A stretch of DNA of 58,062 nt, taken from NCBI GenBank assembly GCA_014730295.1, contig WJIN01000393.1:1-58062 (forward strand), written 5' to 3'. This stretch comes from Promethearchaeota archaeon (GTDB taxonomy: Archaea; Asgardarchaeota; Lokiarchaeia; Sigynarchaeales; SOKP01). The translations under genes were made by a program, and so were the position numbers. Under the pieces are notes generated by a model. That model was not told where the DNA came from and made no database searches. It worked only from the letters and a program-made list of their open reading frames with translations. Shown here piece by piece: positions 1 to 8,779 of this stretch; position 1 is the first letter of the stretch, and every line of letters starts with the position of its first letter.

Positions 1-312
1 CAATAAATCTTCCATCTATTCTTTTTTATTTTGAAGATATCCATTTTTTTCTATATATTGTAAAGGGAAAGAGACGTATTTAAATAGACTTTAATGACTT
101 GATAATGAACTTAGAGAAAATAGAAATTTCCTTAAAAAGAACCCAAGATCGGTTATTTTGGCATATAAAACTTACAAAGTTGACATTGATTTGCGCGAAT
201 GCGTTTTTCCCTCTTAGTTAATTTTTAATTGAGCCTTTTTATAAATGTATTATATTCTCGTAATGATGAAGTCCTTAAAAAGTACACCGACGAAATTCTT
301 CAATATCCTTCC
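1..312. other. Intergenic stretch at window edge, no supported gene
   Basis: About 310 bases downstream of the first transglutaminase-like gene. A TATA-like ATTTAAATA sits at about 78-86, and a 38-codon reading frame begins at 105 on the plus strand about 22 bases later. That frame resembles no family I know and could be chance. No RNA gene or strong hairpin was seen. Confidence 0.5.
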
Positions 313-924
313 TTAAAAAGCGTCGGCATTACGCTCTCCTGTGGAAAAAAGATTTGAAACCCCGTGATCTTCTACATATTCTACAAATAGGTTTCCCTCG
401 TTATCATATTTACTAAACATGGCATTATTGTTTTCATCGAAATCGACAAGCGGTAGAAACCCGGCTTTTTGAGCCGTGTCTTTATCGAATACGGGTGCTA
501 ATTTGAGCCATTTATCATCGAGAAACACTTCTGAATAGCCATGATAATACATAATATTTGTCCCCATAAAATCTATGACCTTCTGAGAAATCTTATGGTT
601 GATTATATCGGCTAAATGGATCCGTGCGGGAATTTTCACAGATCTCGCAAAAGTTGAGAGTAGAATAGCTTTTGAAACACAAAAACCATAACCCCTACGC
701 AAAGTGACCGAGGCTTTAAAATTTGCTTTAATTTCAGGAACGTAGGACATCATGTTATATTTGATCTCGTCTCTAACCCAATAAAAAAGTGCTTTGATTT
801 TATCTAATTTCAATTCTTTATTTTTTGTTATTTCTAACGCCTTATTTTTTACCCGGCTTTTGTTATAATCAAAAAAATCTGAAGCTTGCAGATATTTTTC
901 AAATTTGACCATGTTTTGTTCCAA
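313..924 (-). CDS. Transglutaminase-like cysteine protein (copy 1)
   Basis: A 203-residue protein with the transglutaminase-like (papain-fold) catalytic triad. The Cys is at residue 82 in RRGYGFCVSK, His at 128 in YYHGYSEVFL, and Asp at 147 in APVFD. The family includes peptidases, peptide N-glycanase-like enzymes and cross-linking enzymes, so the substrate is not predictable. The N-terminal third is helical (FYWVRDEIKYN is typical of the fold). There is no signal peptide or membrane segment, so it is probably cytosolic. It lies about 107 bases downstream of a close paralogue on the same strand, which implies tandem duplication and probably co-transcription. The fold assignment is firm and the function is open. 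Confidence 0.8.
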   Translation of the reverse strand: MEQNMVKFEKYLQASDFFDYNKSRVKNKALEITKNKELKLDKIKALFYWVRDEIKYNMMSYVPEIKANFKASVTLRRGYGFCVSKAILLSTFARSVKIPARIHLADIINHKISQKVIDFMGTNIMYYHGYSEVFLDDKWLKLAPVFDKDTAQKAGFLPLVDFDENNNAMFSKYDNEGNLFVEYVEDHGVSNLFSTGERNADAF

Positions 925-1031
925 TGTTTACGATGGTTCCTTATTGAATTATTCATTTTAGAGTTTATATAACTTGCACTTTTAAGATAAAATATGCTAA
1001 AACGTATTAGATTTGAATAGAAAAAGATATT

Positions 1032-1670
1032 TTACTTTGCGTCGTTGATGATTGCCTCTATGGCGTCTGCATATTCTCGATTGAAAATTATTTCGATTTC
1101 ATCATATGGCAAATCTGCGTAAGTCCCTCGGTCATTCACATATTCTACAAAAACGTTTCCATTTTTATCATGACTCGCCAATAGGGCATCATGCTCTCCA
1201 TCAAATTCTACTAATGGATATCCCCCTTTTTTAGAGGTTCGAATATCAAAAACAGGAGTCGCTTTAACCCATTTACCATCAAGGTATAACTCGCTATATC
1301 CGTGGAAAAAGAAAATCTCTTTTTTCATCCACTCGATTATTTTTTGGGGTATTTTATGATTGATAATGTCCGCAAGATGAATTTTTGCTGGGATTTTGAC
1401 TGCTCGTGCCATGGCAGATAATAGGACCGCTTTTGAAACACAAAACCCATTTCCCCTGCGTAGGGTGGTAGAGGCTTTAAAATTTGCTGGGATCATGTAA
1501 AAACCGAATTGATTATAGCGAATTGTATCCCGTACCCAATAGAATAGCGCTATTGCTTTTTCTTTTTCATTTTCTATATCTTTGGTAATCTCATAGGCTT
1601 TATTACGTACTCTGCTCTTATTGAAATCAAGAAATCGGGTTGGTTTTAAAAATTCCTTCAGATTAGTCAT
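1032..1670 (-). CDS. Transglutaminase-like cysteine protein (copy 2)
   Basis: A 212-residue paralogue of the next gene on this strand, alignable along almost its whole length. The triad is complete: Cys77 (RRGNGFCVSK), His123 (FFHGYSELYL) and Asp142 (TPVFD). Shared blocks outside the triad, such as FYWVRD, KIPA-IHLADIINHK and NVFVEYV, show the two copies are recent relatives. The C-terminus is about 20 residues longer than in copy 1. It is a single-domain soluble protein of minimal family size. Both copies keep the catalytic residues, so neither looks decayed. The substrate is unknown. Confidence 0.8.
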   Translation of the reverse strand: MTNLKEFLKPTRFLDFNKSRVRNKAYEITKDIENEKEKAIALFYWVRDTIRYNQFGFYMIPANFKASTTLRRGNGFCVSKAVLLSAMARAVKIPAKIHLADIINHKIPQKIIEWMKKEIFFFHGYSELYLDGKWVKATPVFDIRTSKKGGYPLVEFDGEHDALLASHDKNGNVFVEYVNDRGTYADLPYDEIEIIFNREYADAIEAIINDAK

Positions 1671-1783
1671 TTTATAATCTTCTCATTAACGTCAGCATGT
1701 ATGTTTTATTCTTAATATCTATCTTATTGTAAATTATTCTTTAATATATTTAAAATTATTAGCGATGTAAATTCGGAAAAAAC

Positions 1784-2974
1784 CTATGAATCTTTCTGTC
1801 TTAGTTCTTTTTTTCTTTTTCTTTTATAACGTCCAAAATTTCCTTTGCCTCCCTCTCCACCCATAAATTCGGGGAGATAAAATTCCGCTCTGATTCTGTC
1901 CAAAAAGAAGCAAGAGATATATAGTAAATCTGGATTTAATTTATCATAAAATTCTGTGATAAGAGTGGGATCTTCAAATTGATTAAGTATTATTTTTTTC
2001 CCAGCTGCTTGGATTTTTTCATAAAGGGACATCCATTTATAACTTGCCGTAATTTCTTTGCCAGCTCCAGGGACCCATTGAATTCCATCGAGACTGTCAA
2101 GAGCTAATAAATCATCCAGATGTACGATTTGGTTTTCTCCGTCTAAATGATAAATGGCATGGTCCATATACTCGGCTTGTTGTTTGATATAAGGTAAAGC
2201 AAAACGCTTAAACCATTTGGGATTTAACATCGCAGCAAAATCACATTGAATAGGGTAATAATGATCGGGACACCATAAATTTAACCAGCTATCACATCCT
2301 TGACAATGTTTATCAATTATTGCTTGAAGTGAATCATAAAGGATAAGCATTTTTTCTAATATTAATTGACAACATTCGTCTATTATCTCAGGATTTCGTC
2401 TCATAGTGAGGATAAGGGTTTCTGGATCCAATAGCGAAGAGAGCACGTCAAGCACACCTCCCACATCTGTCATGGCGATAGTATAATCCTTTTGTGCTCG
2501 TTTCGCGGCATATTTTATTATTCGTAAATATCGAGCATACCACTCATTATCTTCATTTAGTTCAATATTATGAATGTGGGAAACCACCTTATCTGGAGGG
2601 ATTTTGCCCATATACCATACTGTTTCTCCCACAGCTCCGTATTTATTTGAACCTTTTTGGTATTCTGGTTCTATTCCTAAAATCGCTGCTAAACACCCCG
2701 CACCATAGTTTGGAAAGAAACTGTATATATTCTCACCTCCCGAATATATTTTTTGCTTAAGTCTTTCGAACTGGTTTAAACACTCCTCAATTCCATCTGG
2801 GTTTCTTGCTAGGCAGAATGGAATATAGAAATCAGTCACTTCACTTACACTTGAAATATTTTTTCCATAAAATGGATGATTATATCCCATACAAGGCCTA
2901 TCGGGATCCTTGTTATTCCACCATCTACCTAATCTCTCTTTAGTTTCTTGTATGTTTTTATCTTCTTTAATCAT
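1784..2974 (-). CDS. Uroporphyrinogen decarboxylase-fold protein (atypical methyltransferase family)
   Basis: A 396-residue member of the URO-D/MtaA-like superfamily, recognised from the C-terminal half. It has IYHLDGE at about 274-280, LDGIQWVPGAG at about 295-305, and the FKRFALPYIKQQAEYM helix before them. Corrinoid-dependent methyltransferases of this fold bind zinc through His-x-Cys plus a later Cys. Here the first site reads His-Leu-Asp and no late Cys is visible, so a zinc-thiol transferase role is doubtful. It is divergently transcribed from the ribbon-helix-helix/GH4/sugar-transporter genes. That context suggests a role in carbohydrate or O-methyl metabolism, but this is inference. 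The tail is strongly basic (KRKRKKE). Confidence 0.7.
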   Translation of the reverse strand: MIKEDKNIQETKERLGRWWNNKDPDRPCMGYNHPFYGKNISSVSEVTDFYIPFCLARNPDGIEECLNQFERLKQKIYSGGENIYSFFPNYGAGCLAAILGIEPEYQKGSNKYGAVGETVWYMGKIPPDKVVSHIHNIELNEDNEWYARYLRIIKYAAKRAQKDYTIAMTDVGGVLDVLSSLLDPETLILTMRRNPEIIDECCQLILEKMLILYDSLQAIIDKHCQGCDSWLNLWCPDHYYPIQCDFAAMLNPKWFKRFALPYIKQQAEYMDHAIYHLDGENQIVHLDDLLALDSLDGIQWVPGAGKEITASYKWMSLYEKIQAAGKKIILNQFEDPTLITEFYDKLNPDLLYISCFFLDRIRAEFYLPEFMGGEGGKGNFGRYKRKRKKELRQKDS

Positions 2975-3113
2975 TATGAGGGTAGAAAGATAATATGGAT
3001 TATAAAAGATTTGAAATGGAAAGACTTTGATTTTTTTTTTAATTGTAAAACATATATTTAATATTTAAAAAGAAGTTTAACTAATATATATTATTAATAT
3101 AAACTTAAAGAAA
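2975..3113. promoter_or_regulatory. Divergent promoter region between URO-D-like and RHH regulator genes
   Basis: A very AT-rich 139-base spacer between two divergent starts. It has a T12 tract near 3030-3041 and an AATATATATTATTAATATA stretch just upstream of the regulator's ATG. The adjacent gene encodes a ribbon-helix-helix protein, a class that usually binds short inverted repeats near its own promoter. An autoregulatory site here is plausible, but no clear operator can be singled out. Confidence 0.35.
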
Positions 3114-3689
3114 ATGAAGAAAAAAGATACCTTCATCGGCACCAGAATAGATTCAAATCTACTGGAACCGCTAAATGAAATTATAAAACAGAGAGATTTG
3201 ACTATGAGTGAACTAATTCGAAATGGATTATTTCGGTACCTCATGTTTTTTCAGCGAGACGAAATGAAGGACAATCCAATGTTGATTATCTCAAAAAACG
3301 AATTAGCTTTTTTGTTGGATAAACTCCATGAATCGGAATTAGAGGGACTGGCAGATTTAATGTACAAGAATGGTTTAATCACCCGGAGATATCAACTAGA
3401 GTTATTATTTAAACTTAAAAATGATATTGAATTAACCGCTCGCGCTCAAATGGCATTATTAACCAGAATTGTGTTTTCCAATAAAGGACAGAGATGGTTT
3501 CAAGAATTTTACTATAATTTTCATGGAAGCAAACTAAGGATTGCGGGGAAACATTCACTAAATAAAAACTTCTCCATTTTCTTTAAGTATTATATTATCA
3601 AGTATTTGGCAGAATTCGGATATAATTTGATAGAAGAAAAGTTGGATATAAATAAGGTTATGCTGATACTTGATAAGAATGAAAAGTAG
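3114..3689 (+). CDS. Ribbon-helix-helix (CopG/MetJ-type) transcriptional regulator
   Basis: A 191-residue protein. Residues 4-45 form a ribbon-helix-helix DNA-binding domain: beta strand TFIGTRIDSNLLEPL, then helix and turn in KQRDLTMSELIRNGLFRYL. The remaining 145 residues are mostly helical and match nothing I recognise; they may be an effector or dimerisation domain. The gene ends 54 bases before the GH4 glycosidase on the same strand and diverges from the URO-D-like gene. A local regulator of the carbohydrate group is therefore the natural reading. It is longer than bare RHH repressors (45-100 residues). Confidence 0.7.
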   Translation: MKKKDTFIGTRIDSNLLEPLNEIIKQRDLTMSELIRNGLFRYLMFFQRDEMKDNPMLIISKNELAFLLDKLHESELEGLADLMYKNGLITRRYQLELLFKLKNDIELTARAQMALLTRIVFSNKGQRWFQEFYYNFHGSKLRIAGKHSLNKNFSIFFKYYIIKYLAEFGYNLIEEKLDINKVMLILDKNEK

Positions 3690-3743
3690 AGCTGAAAAGC
3701 GAGATATAAACATGAAATATGAAAAATAAAGAGGTAAGAAAAA

Positions 3744-5051
3744 ATGAGTAAAAACCAAAAAATAGCAGTAGTAGGTGCGGCTTCATTAACTTTCGGCATG
3801 GGAACTGTAGGTACTATAATCGAGAGTGAATTATTAGAAGGAAGTACGATATGCCTTCATGATATAGATGGAAAAAATTTAGAATTAGTCCGACAAGCAT
3901 GTGAAGCAGCCATAAAGAAAAAAAAGATGAATTTCGAATTAGAGGCTACGACAGACCGCCCAGAAGCCTTGAAAGATGCCACATTTATTATCAATTCCAT
4001 TGAGGTGGCACCCCGATTTGATTTATTGGATCAAGATTATAAAATTCCATTAAATCGCGGATGTAAACAAGTGTCGGGGGAGAACGGCGGTCCGGGAGCA
4101 TTATTTCATTCGCTCCGGGTAATTCCACCAATACTTGATATTTGCGAAGATGTAAATAAAATTTGCCCGAATGCTTTGTTTATCAATTATTCCAATCCGA
4201 TGACAAGAGTCTGTTTAGCGATAAAAAGGAAATTCCCTTCTCTTAAATTTGTTGGATTGTGCCACGAATTTTATCATTTTTTGCCGACATTGTCCAGAAT
4301 TTTAGAGGTTCCCGTTTCCAACTTGGATGTGGAAGGATATGGAATGAATCATTTCGGAGTTATAACCAAATGCACGTATAAGGATACGGGAAACGATGCC
4401 TATCCCGAGATTCGAAGTAAAGGACCAGAATTTTTCTATAAAGTAAATCTTTATGATGGGTTTAAATTTATCGGGTTCTTTTTAGAAAAATATGGATACT
4501 GCCCTTACACCACAGACAGTCATTATGGTGAATATATTCCTTGGGCATGGGAAAAAGCAGATATTCCCGCAATTCGAAAATTCTGGAAAGGATATGAGGA
4601 ATTAATGACACAAACATATGAGAAACTAAAAAGAATTATTGAAAAAGGGAAGGGAGAGAGACTTGTAAAACCAGTAGAAGAACCAGCTATTCCAATTTTA
4701 GAGGGTATATTATCCGATTCGAATTATATAGAACCGTCAGTCAACATTCCGAATGATGGGATTATTACCAACCTTCCTGAAGATTTGGTAATAGAATGTC
4801 CCGCAGTTGTTAATAAAGATGGACTTAAAGGCATTAAGTATGGAGAGTATCCTTTAGAACTGGTTGGCTATTTGCAGACTCAAGTTTCTGTAATGAATCT
4901 GGTATTAGAAGCGATCTTTCAGAGATCTAAAGATCTTGCTCTGAAGGCGATTCTTATGGATCCATTGATATCTACATATGGACAAGCTGAAAGCATCCTA
5001 AATGATTTATTGAAAATGCAGAAGAACTACATCCAAATTGATCTAGACTAA
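3744..5051 (+). CDS. Glycoside hydrolase family 4 enzyme (alpha-glucosidase/galacturonidase type)
   Basis: A 435-residue GH4 protein. The Rossmann NAD site is at residues 7-20 (KIAVVGAASLTFGM). It has the GENGGPGA block at about 112-119, INYSNP at 147-152, the metal-ligand Cys173 in GLCHE, and the second ligand in MNHFG (Asn202, His203). GH4 enzymes cleave glycosides by an unusual oxidation-elimination mechanism that needs NAD+ and a divalent metal. Members act on alpha-glucosides, galacturonides or phospho-sugars. The neighbouring GPH symporter imports unphosphorylated sugars, which favours an unphosphorylated glycoside or uronide substrate. SD GAGGT precedes the ATG. A second copy lies at 13639. 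Confidence 0.88.
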   Translation: MSKNQKIAVVGAASLTFGMGTVGTIIESELLEGSTICLHDIDGKNLELVRQACEAAIKKKKMNFELEATTDRPEALKDATFIINSIEVAPRFDLLDQDYKIPLNRGCKQVSGENGGPGALFHSLRVIPPILDICEDVNKICPNALFINYSNPMTRVCLAIKRKFPSLKFVGLCHEFYHFLPTLSRILEVPVSNLDVEGYGMNHFGVITKCTYKDTGNDAYPEIRSKGPEFFYKVNLYDGFKFIGFFLEKYGYCPYTTDSHYGEYIPWAWEKADIPAIRKFWKGYEELMTQTYEKLKRIIEKGKGERLVKPVEEPAIPILEGILSDSNYIEPSVNIPNDGIITNLPEDLVIECPAVVNKDGLKGIKYGEYPLELVGYLQTQVSVMNLVLEAIFQRSKDLALKAILMDPLISTYGQAESILNDLLKMQKNYIQIDLD

Positions 5052-5181
5052 TTGTTTAACAAATCAAACATTTAGTTATTTAAATATTCAATCTTATGTA
5101 TTTAAATATTATCTTGCATTTCAATTATAATGGACAGTAAGACCAATTATAGAAGATATACCCAAATTTTGGTGTTATATA

Positions 5182-6606
5182 GTGGAAATTAGCGGAAGCG
5201 AAGAAGTGGATAGTTCAAATAAAGCGGAATTTAATTATTCCACGGGAAAATTTTTATCTTATTCTTCAGCATGGTTTATGGATTCATTCTTTTTAACCTA
5301 TTTTGGTCAAGTGGTTGTTTATTATTATGAAAAGGTAATTTTACTAAATATTTTATGGTTAACCGTAGCATACGCTATTTTTTCTTTATGGAATGCGTTC
5401 AATGATCCTCTCTTGGCGTATTTTACTGAGAAACCGCGTTCTTGGTCAAAAAAATATGGTCTTAGAACCCTTTGGATAATTGCTGCTGCATTTTTGGGGT
5501 CGATTATGTTTTCCTTAATTTTTTTTCCCCCTTCCATTGATGCGGTTACTAACCCCTTGCCCATATTTATATATTTTGTTGTAGTCGTGTGCATATACGA
5601 TTCTTTTTATACTATTTTCAATTCTAATTATACGGGAGCTTCTGTAACAATTTTTAAAACCGATCAACAAAGAAGGAAAATAGCGGGGTCTGCTTTGATA
5701 TTTTCAACCTTAGGGGCGTTTACTGCAACCGCTTTGGTAATTCCAACATTTATCGAAAAAAATAACCCAAGTTCATATTCTTTTGCTGCGATAATCGTTC
5801 TTATCATATTATTAGCAAACAGTATTGCCATCATCCCAGGTATGAAAGAACCAGAAATCATCACAAATAGATATATCATCACCCATAAGAAAGTAAAGAA
5901 AGAAGATACATCATTTAAAAAAGTCCTTAAAGTAGCACTTAAAAAGAAAAACTTTCTTATGTACCTAATCGCTTATCTTTTGTTCAGTATCGCTATCAAT
6001 TTAAATCAAAACTCTAGTCTCTATTTTATTACAGATGTATTAAGAGAAGATGTGAGCATCAATATGATTGCCCAATTGGGGTTCATTCTTGGATTTCTAA
6101 TATTTATGCCTGTATGGTTAAAAATTGCCAAAAAGATCGGGCATGCAAGAACATTTGGGATTGGGTATATTTTGTTAGGAATTGCATATTTACCTTTCAT
6201 GTGGGCAGCAACAGTAATGGAATACATAATATATTATACGATTGGGGGAATTTTTTATGCTTGTTCGGCCAGTATTTTAGTTGCCATAATTGCTGATACT
6301 TACGATGAGATCGCGGTTGAATTAAGAAGGCATCAAGAAGCGACTCTACAAGGAATAACTAACTTTTTCTTTAGGTTCTCATACCTAATAGCCATCGGAA
6401 TCATCGCTTTCATCCATATTTTTACGGGATTTGACCCCACCGCACCATATCAAGTGGGAGACGCAGCTATTGGTGTAAGAATACATACTGGATTAATAGG
6501 GGGGATTTTTTGCATTATTGCGGGAATAAGTTTTCTATTAGTATATGATATGAAAGGAAACAAGAAAAAAATGATTCGCGTAAAAATAAAAGAAATAGAA
6601 AAATAA
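5182..6606 (+). CDS. GPH-family (MFS) sugar:cation symporter
   Basis: A 474-residue transporter with about 12 hydrophobic segments. The GPH (glycoside-pentoside-hexuronide) signature spans residues 70-95: WNAFNDPLLAY, then TEKPRSWSKKYGLR, equivalent to the MelB loop between helices 2 and 3. Such symporters import glycosides or uronides with Na+ or H+. It starts at GTG (5182). It sits between the GH4 glycosidase and the SCP2-like/URO-D-like pair on one strand, suggesting uptake of the GH4 substrate. The substrate itself cannot be read from the sequence. The family is also called the MelB or XynB/YicJ type. Confidence 0.85.
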   Translation: MEISGSEEVDSSNKAEFNYSTGKFLSYSSAWFMDSFFLTYFGQVVVYYYEKVILLNILWLTVAYAIFSLWNAFNDPLLAYFTEKPRSWSKKYGLRTLWIIAAAFLGSIMFSLIFFPPSIDAVTNPLPIFIYFVVVVCIYDSFYTIFNSNYTGASVTIFKTDQQRRKIAGSALIFSTLGAFTATALVIPTFIEKNNPSSYSFAAIIVLIILLANSIAIIPGMKEPEIITNRYIITHKKVKKEDTSFKKVLKVALKKKNFLMYLIAYLLFSIAINLNQNSSLYFITDVLREDVSINMIAQLGFILGFLIFMPVWLKIAKKIGHARTFGIGYILLGIAYLPFMWAATVMEYIIYYTIGGIFYACSASILVAIIADTYDEIAVELRRHQEATLQGITNFFFRFSYLIAIGIIAFIHIFTGFDPTAPYQVGDAAIGVRIHTGLIGGIFCIIAGISFLLVYDMKGNKKKMIRVKIKEIEK

Positions 6607-6636
6607 CAATAATTAATAATTTAAAGTTATATTAAT

Positions 6637-6993
6637 ATGAGTCCTCTATTTACAGGCTTCCCTGCTCTTATTTATTCCGGATTATGGACGTTAAAAAAAT
6701 TTGGAATTCTGGAACGTGAAATACCCAACTCTACGGTTTTGTTTCTTATTACAGATGCCCCTCCCGCATTTCAGGCAATTATTAAAGATGGAGATTTCGA
6801 GATGGAAAGAATAGAAGATATTAAGAATAAAGAAGATTTGGAAGATATTCAGGCTGAAATGGCAATATCGCTTCCTTCTTATTATCTTTTAGGTGGTACT
6901 GATGGATTTATTAGGGGAATGTCAGAGGGAGCTATTACCATCAAGAATAACAACGTTCTAACAATTTTAGGAAAGATTGCGAGTGTGTTTTAA
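6637..6993 (+). CDS. Small protein, possibly SCP2-like lipid/sterol-carrier fold
   Basis: A 118-residue soluble protein whose stop codon directly abuts the ATG of the next gene, so the two are almost certainly translated together. The C-terminal half (AEMAISLPSYYLL, then GFIRGMSEGAITIKNNN and an LTILGKI helix) resembles the end of SCP2-type domains, where a strand and helix close a hydrophobic pocket. The resemblance is by pattern only and may be wrong. No metal ligands or nucleotide motifs are visible. Given its tight link to the URO-D-like methyltransferase, it may bind that enzyme's substrate. The function is unknown. Confidence 0.5.
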   Translation: MSPLFTGFPALIYSGLWTLKKFGILEREIPNSTVLFLITDAPPAFQAIIKDGDFEMERIEDIKNKEDLEDIQAEMAISLPSYYLLGGTDGFIRGMSEGAITIKNNNVLTILGKIASVF

Positions 6994-8148
6994 ATGGGTG
7001 ATGAATTAACTGCTCTGGAACGAATCAATATTGTTTTAGATGGAGGTATACCAGATCGGGTTCCCTCCCTTTGTCTTGGTTCGGATTTTAAATTTATGGA
7101 TCTTTTTATGCGATCCCCTTACGCTTTGACCGAAGAAGATTTAGATTTCTTTGATAAGGCAGATATGAGTCCCAGATTTCTTCATACCCAGTATTTGCTA
7201 GCGAAGTTTAGTCCGACCTCAATTTATCCAAACGGTTTAGATGCAAAAGTTGATTTATGCTGGGAAATTGTTGATGGAATTCAACTCAAAAAAGGAGAAG
7301 ATCCCGATACTCTTGTAACTGCGAATGGACAAATATTTAAGTTTATAGTAAATGATGAGGGAACACCTGCCTATTGGTATACTGGACCTGCTCTAAATTC
7401 CAAAGAAAAGATCAAAGAGTGCTGGGAACATCCCGAAGATTTCAAAGTGGATAAAAATCGCTTCAAGGTACTGTCGAAAAATCGAAAAAAAATGAAAAAG
7501 TTCGATATTGTCGTTGCTCAAGGATTTGGCGGCCCTTTCGAGAATTGTATATTGGGAATAGGATTATCTACATTCGCCAAATTAGCACGCAAAGAACCAG
7601 AGATTCTCAAAAAGCATTTGGATTTTATGTGGGAAAATTATCAAAAGAAAAATATGGAATATCTTCTTAGAACTAAGCCCGATATTGTGATGATCAGAAA
7701 TGATATCGGGCATAATGACGGTCTTCAGCTTCCCTTAAAACAATGGCAAGAATTTTTCAAACCTATTTTGAAACACTATGTGAACACTGTCCATGATGCT
7801 GGGGTTAACTTTATTTTACATTGTTGCGGGGCTATTAAGGAGCTTTTTCCCGATTTTATAGATCTCGGGATTGATGGAGTTGAATCATTACAACCAACCA
7901 TTAATAATTTGGAGATATATCGGGAAAAATATCCGGAAATAGCCCTTCTTGGAACGATTGACGATACAGGTTTGTTAGTTAATGGGACTCCCGAAGAAGT
8001 AAGACATGATGTTCAAAATAAAATTAAGAGACTTGGGAAAAATGGAGGGTATATTCCAGGCCCAACAAATTGGTTGTTGGATCAAAAACCAGAAAATGTA
8101 GTCGCTCTCTATAAAGCGATTAGAGATTTTGGAGCATACGACCAATAA
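6994..8148 (+). CDS. URO-D/MtaA-family corrinoid methyltransferase-like protein
   Basis: A 384-residue URO-D-superfamily protein. It has a typical N-terminus (TALERINIVLDGGIPDRVP), an RNDIGHNDG block, FILHCCGAIKEL at 273-283, and the IDGVESLQP strand. His276-x-Cys278 matches the HxC zinc pair of MtaA-like methylcobamide:thiol methyltransferases. The third Cys ligand expected near the C-terminus is not visible (GGYIPGPTNWLL stands there), so the chemistry may differ. It is coupled with zero spacing to the SCP2-like gene and lies downstream of the GH4 and sugar symporter genes. It may demethylate a methylated substrate or act in an undescribed role. No cognate corrinoid protein is adjacent. Confidence 0.75.
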   Translation: MGDELTALERINIVLDGGIPDRVPSLCLGSDFKFMDLFMRSPYALTEEDLDFFDKADMSPRFLHTQYLLAKFSPTSIYPNGLDAKVDLCWEIVDGIQLKKGEDPDTLVTANGQIFKFIVNDEGTPAYWYTGPALNSKEKIKECWEHPEDFKVDKNRFKVLSKNRKKMKKFDIVVAQGFGGPFENCILGIGLSTFAKLARKEPEILKKHLDFMWENYQKKNMEYLLRTKPDIVMIRNDIGHNDGLQLPLKQWQEFFKPILKHYVNTVHDAGVNFILHCCGAIKELFPDFIDLGIDGVESLQPTINNLEIYREKYPEIALLGTIDDTGLLVNGTPEEVRHDVQNKIKRLGKNGGYIPGPTNWLLDQKPENVVALYKAIRDFGAYDQ

Positions 8149-8367
8149 AATAGATTGGTGATCATTTTTTATTTGAGTATATCCTAAATTTTAATTAATA
8201 AAATTACCACAAATGGACAAGAATACATAATTTATTTTTAATTTCAATAATGGGATAACCTCGTAATTGATGAATTAAAAAGAAAACAAAATCTTTATTA
8301 AAAATTAGATATAAGGAAGAATACTAACATTTAGATTAAAAACATCCTAAAATAGGTTATATTTCAG

Positions 8368-8691
8368 ATGAGCGAACAAAATATTCAAAAAATTGGGATT
8401 ATGGTAGTTATCAATGTGATTGCTCTCTATGTTTACTTTACATTGTTCAATGCTTTTATTACAACCTATACCACCGTTGATGATGAGACCGTGATAATTC
8501 TGATAATTCTATCTTTAATTCCCATGATCTTGGTATTGATAAATTTTATACTGGTCACTATTGGTTCTATTAAAGAAGGAGGATATGACAATCTGATCAA
8601 AAAAGTTGCAATCATCACTTTGATTGTTATTTTGATTTTGATCTTTTTGATTATCATTTACATGCTAATAAATATAGGTGCATTTAATTAG
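8368..8691 (+). CDS. Small three-helix membrane protein of unknown function
   Basis: A 107-residue protein that is almost entirely hydrophobic, with three predicted membrane helices at about 10-32, 40-67 and 80-103. The last is an unbroken Ile/Leu-rich segment. I recognise no family. It stands alone on the plus strand, 219 bases after the URO-D-like gene and convergent with the histidine kinase gene. A T-rich tract follows its stop codon. Small membrane proteins like this can be subunits or accessory factors, but nothing here says which. Confidence 0.6.
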   Translation: MSEQNIQKIGIMVVINVIALYVYFTLFNAFITTYTTVDDETVIILIILSLIPMILVLINFILVTIGSIKEGGYDNLIKKVAIITLIVILILIFLIIIYMLINIGAFN

Positions 8692-8711
8692 TCCAATCCT
8701 TCTAATCTAAA

Positions 8712-8730
8712 TTTCTCTTTTTTTCTTTCT
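8712..8730 (+). terminator. T-rich terminator after small membrane protein gene
   Basis: A run of seven T inside a pyrimidine-rich stretch 20-40 bases after the stop codon at 8691. Archaeal RNA polymerase terminates at such T tracts without a hairpin. It sits in the short gap between convergent genes. Confidence 0.4.
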
Positions 8731-8779
8731 TAAAATGAGAATTACATCGATTTCTAAAGTTATGATTTATACATAGGAA

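Noticed and set aside
105..221. 38-codon frame behind a TATA-like box near the window edge
   Set aside because: There is no similarity to a known protein, and AT-rich sequence gives many such boxes.
3744..5051. Lactate/malate dehydrogenase
   Set aside because: The Rossmann start is similar, but NYSNP, GLCHE and MNHFG are specific to GH4.
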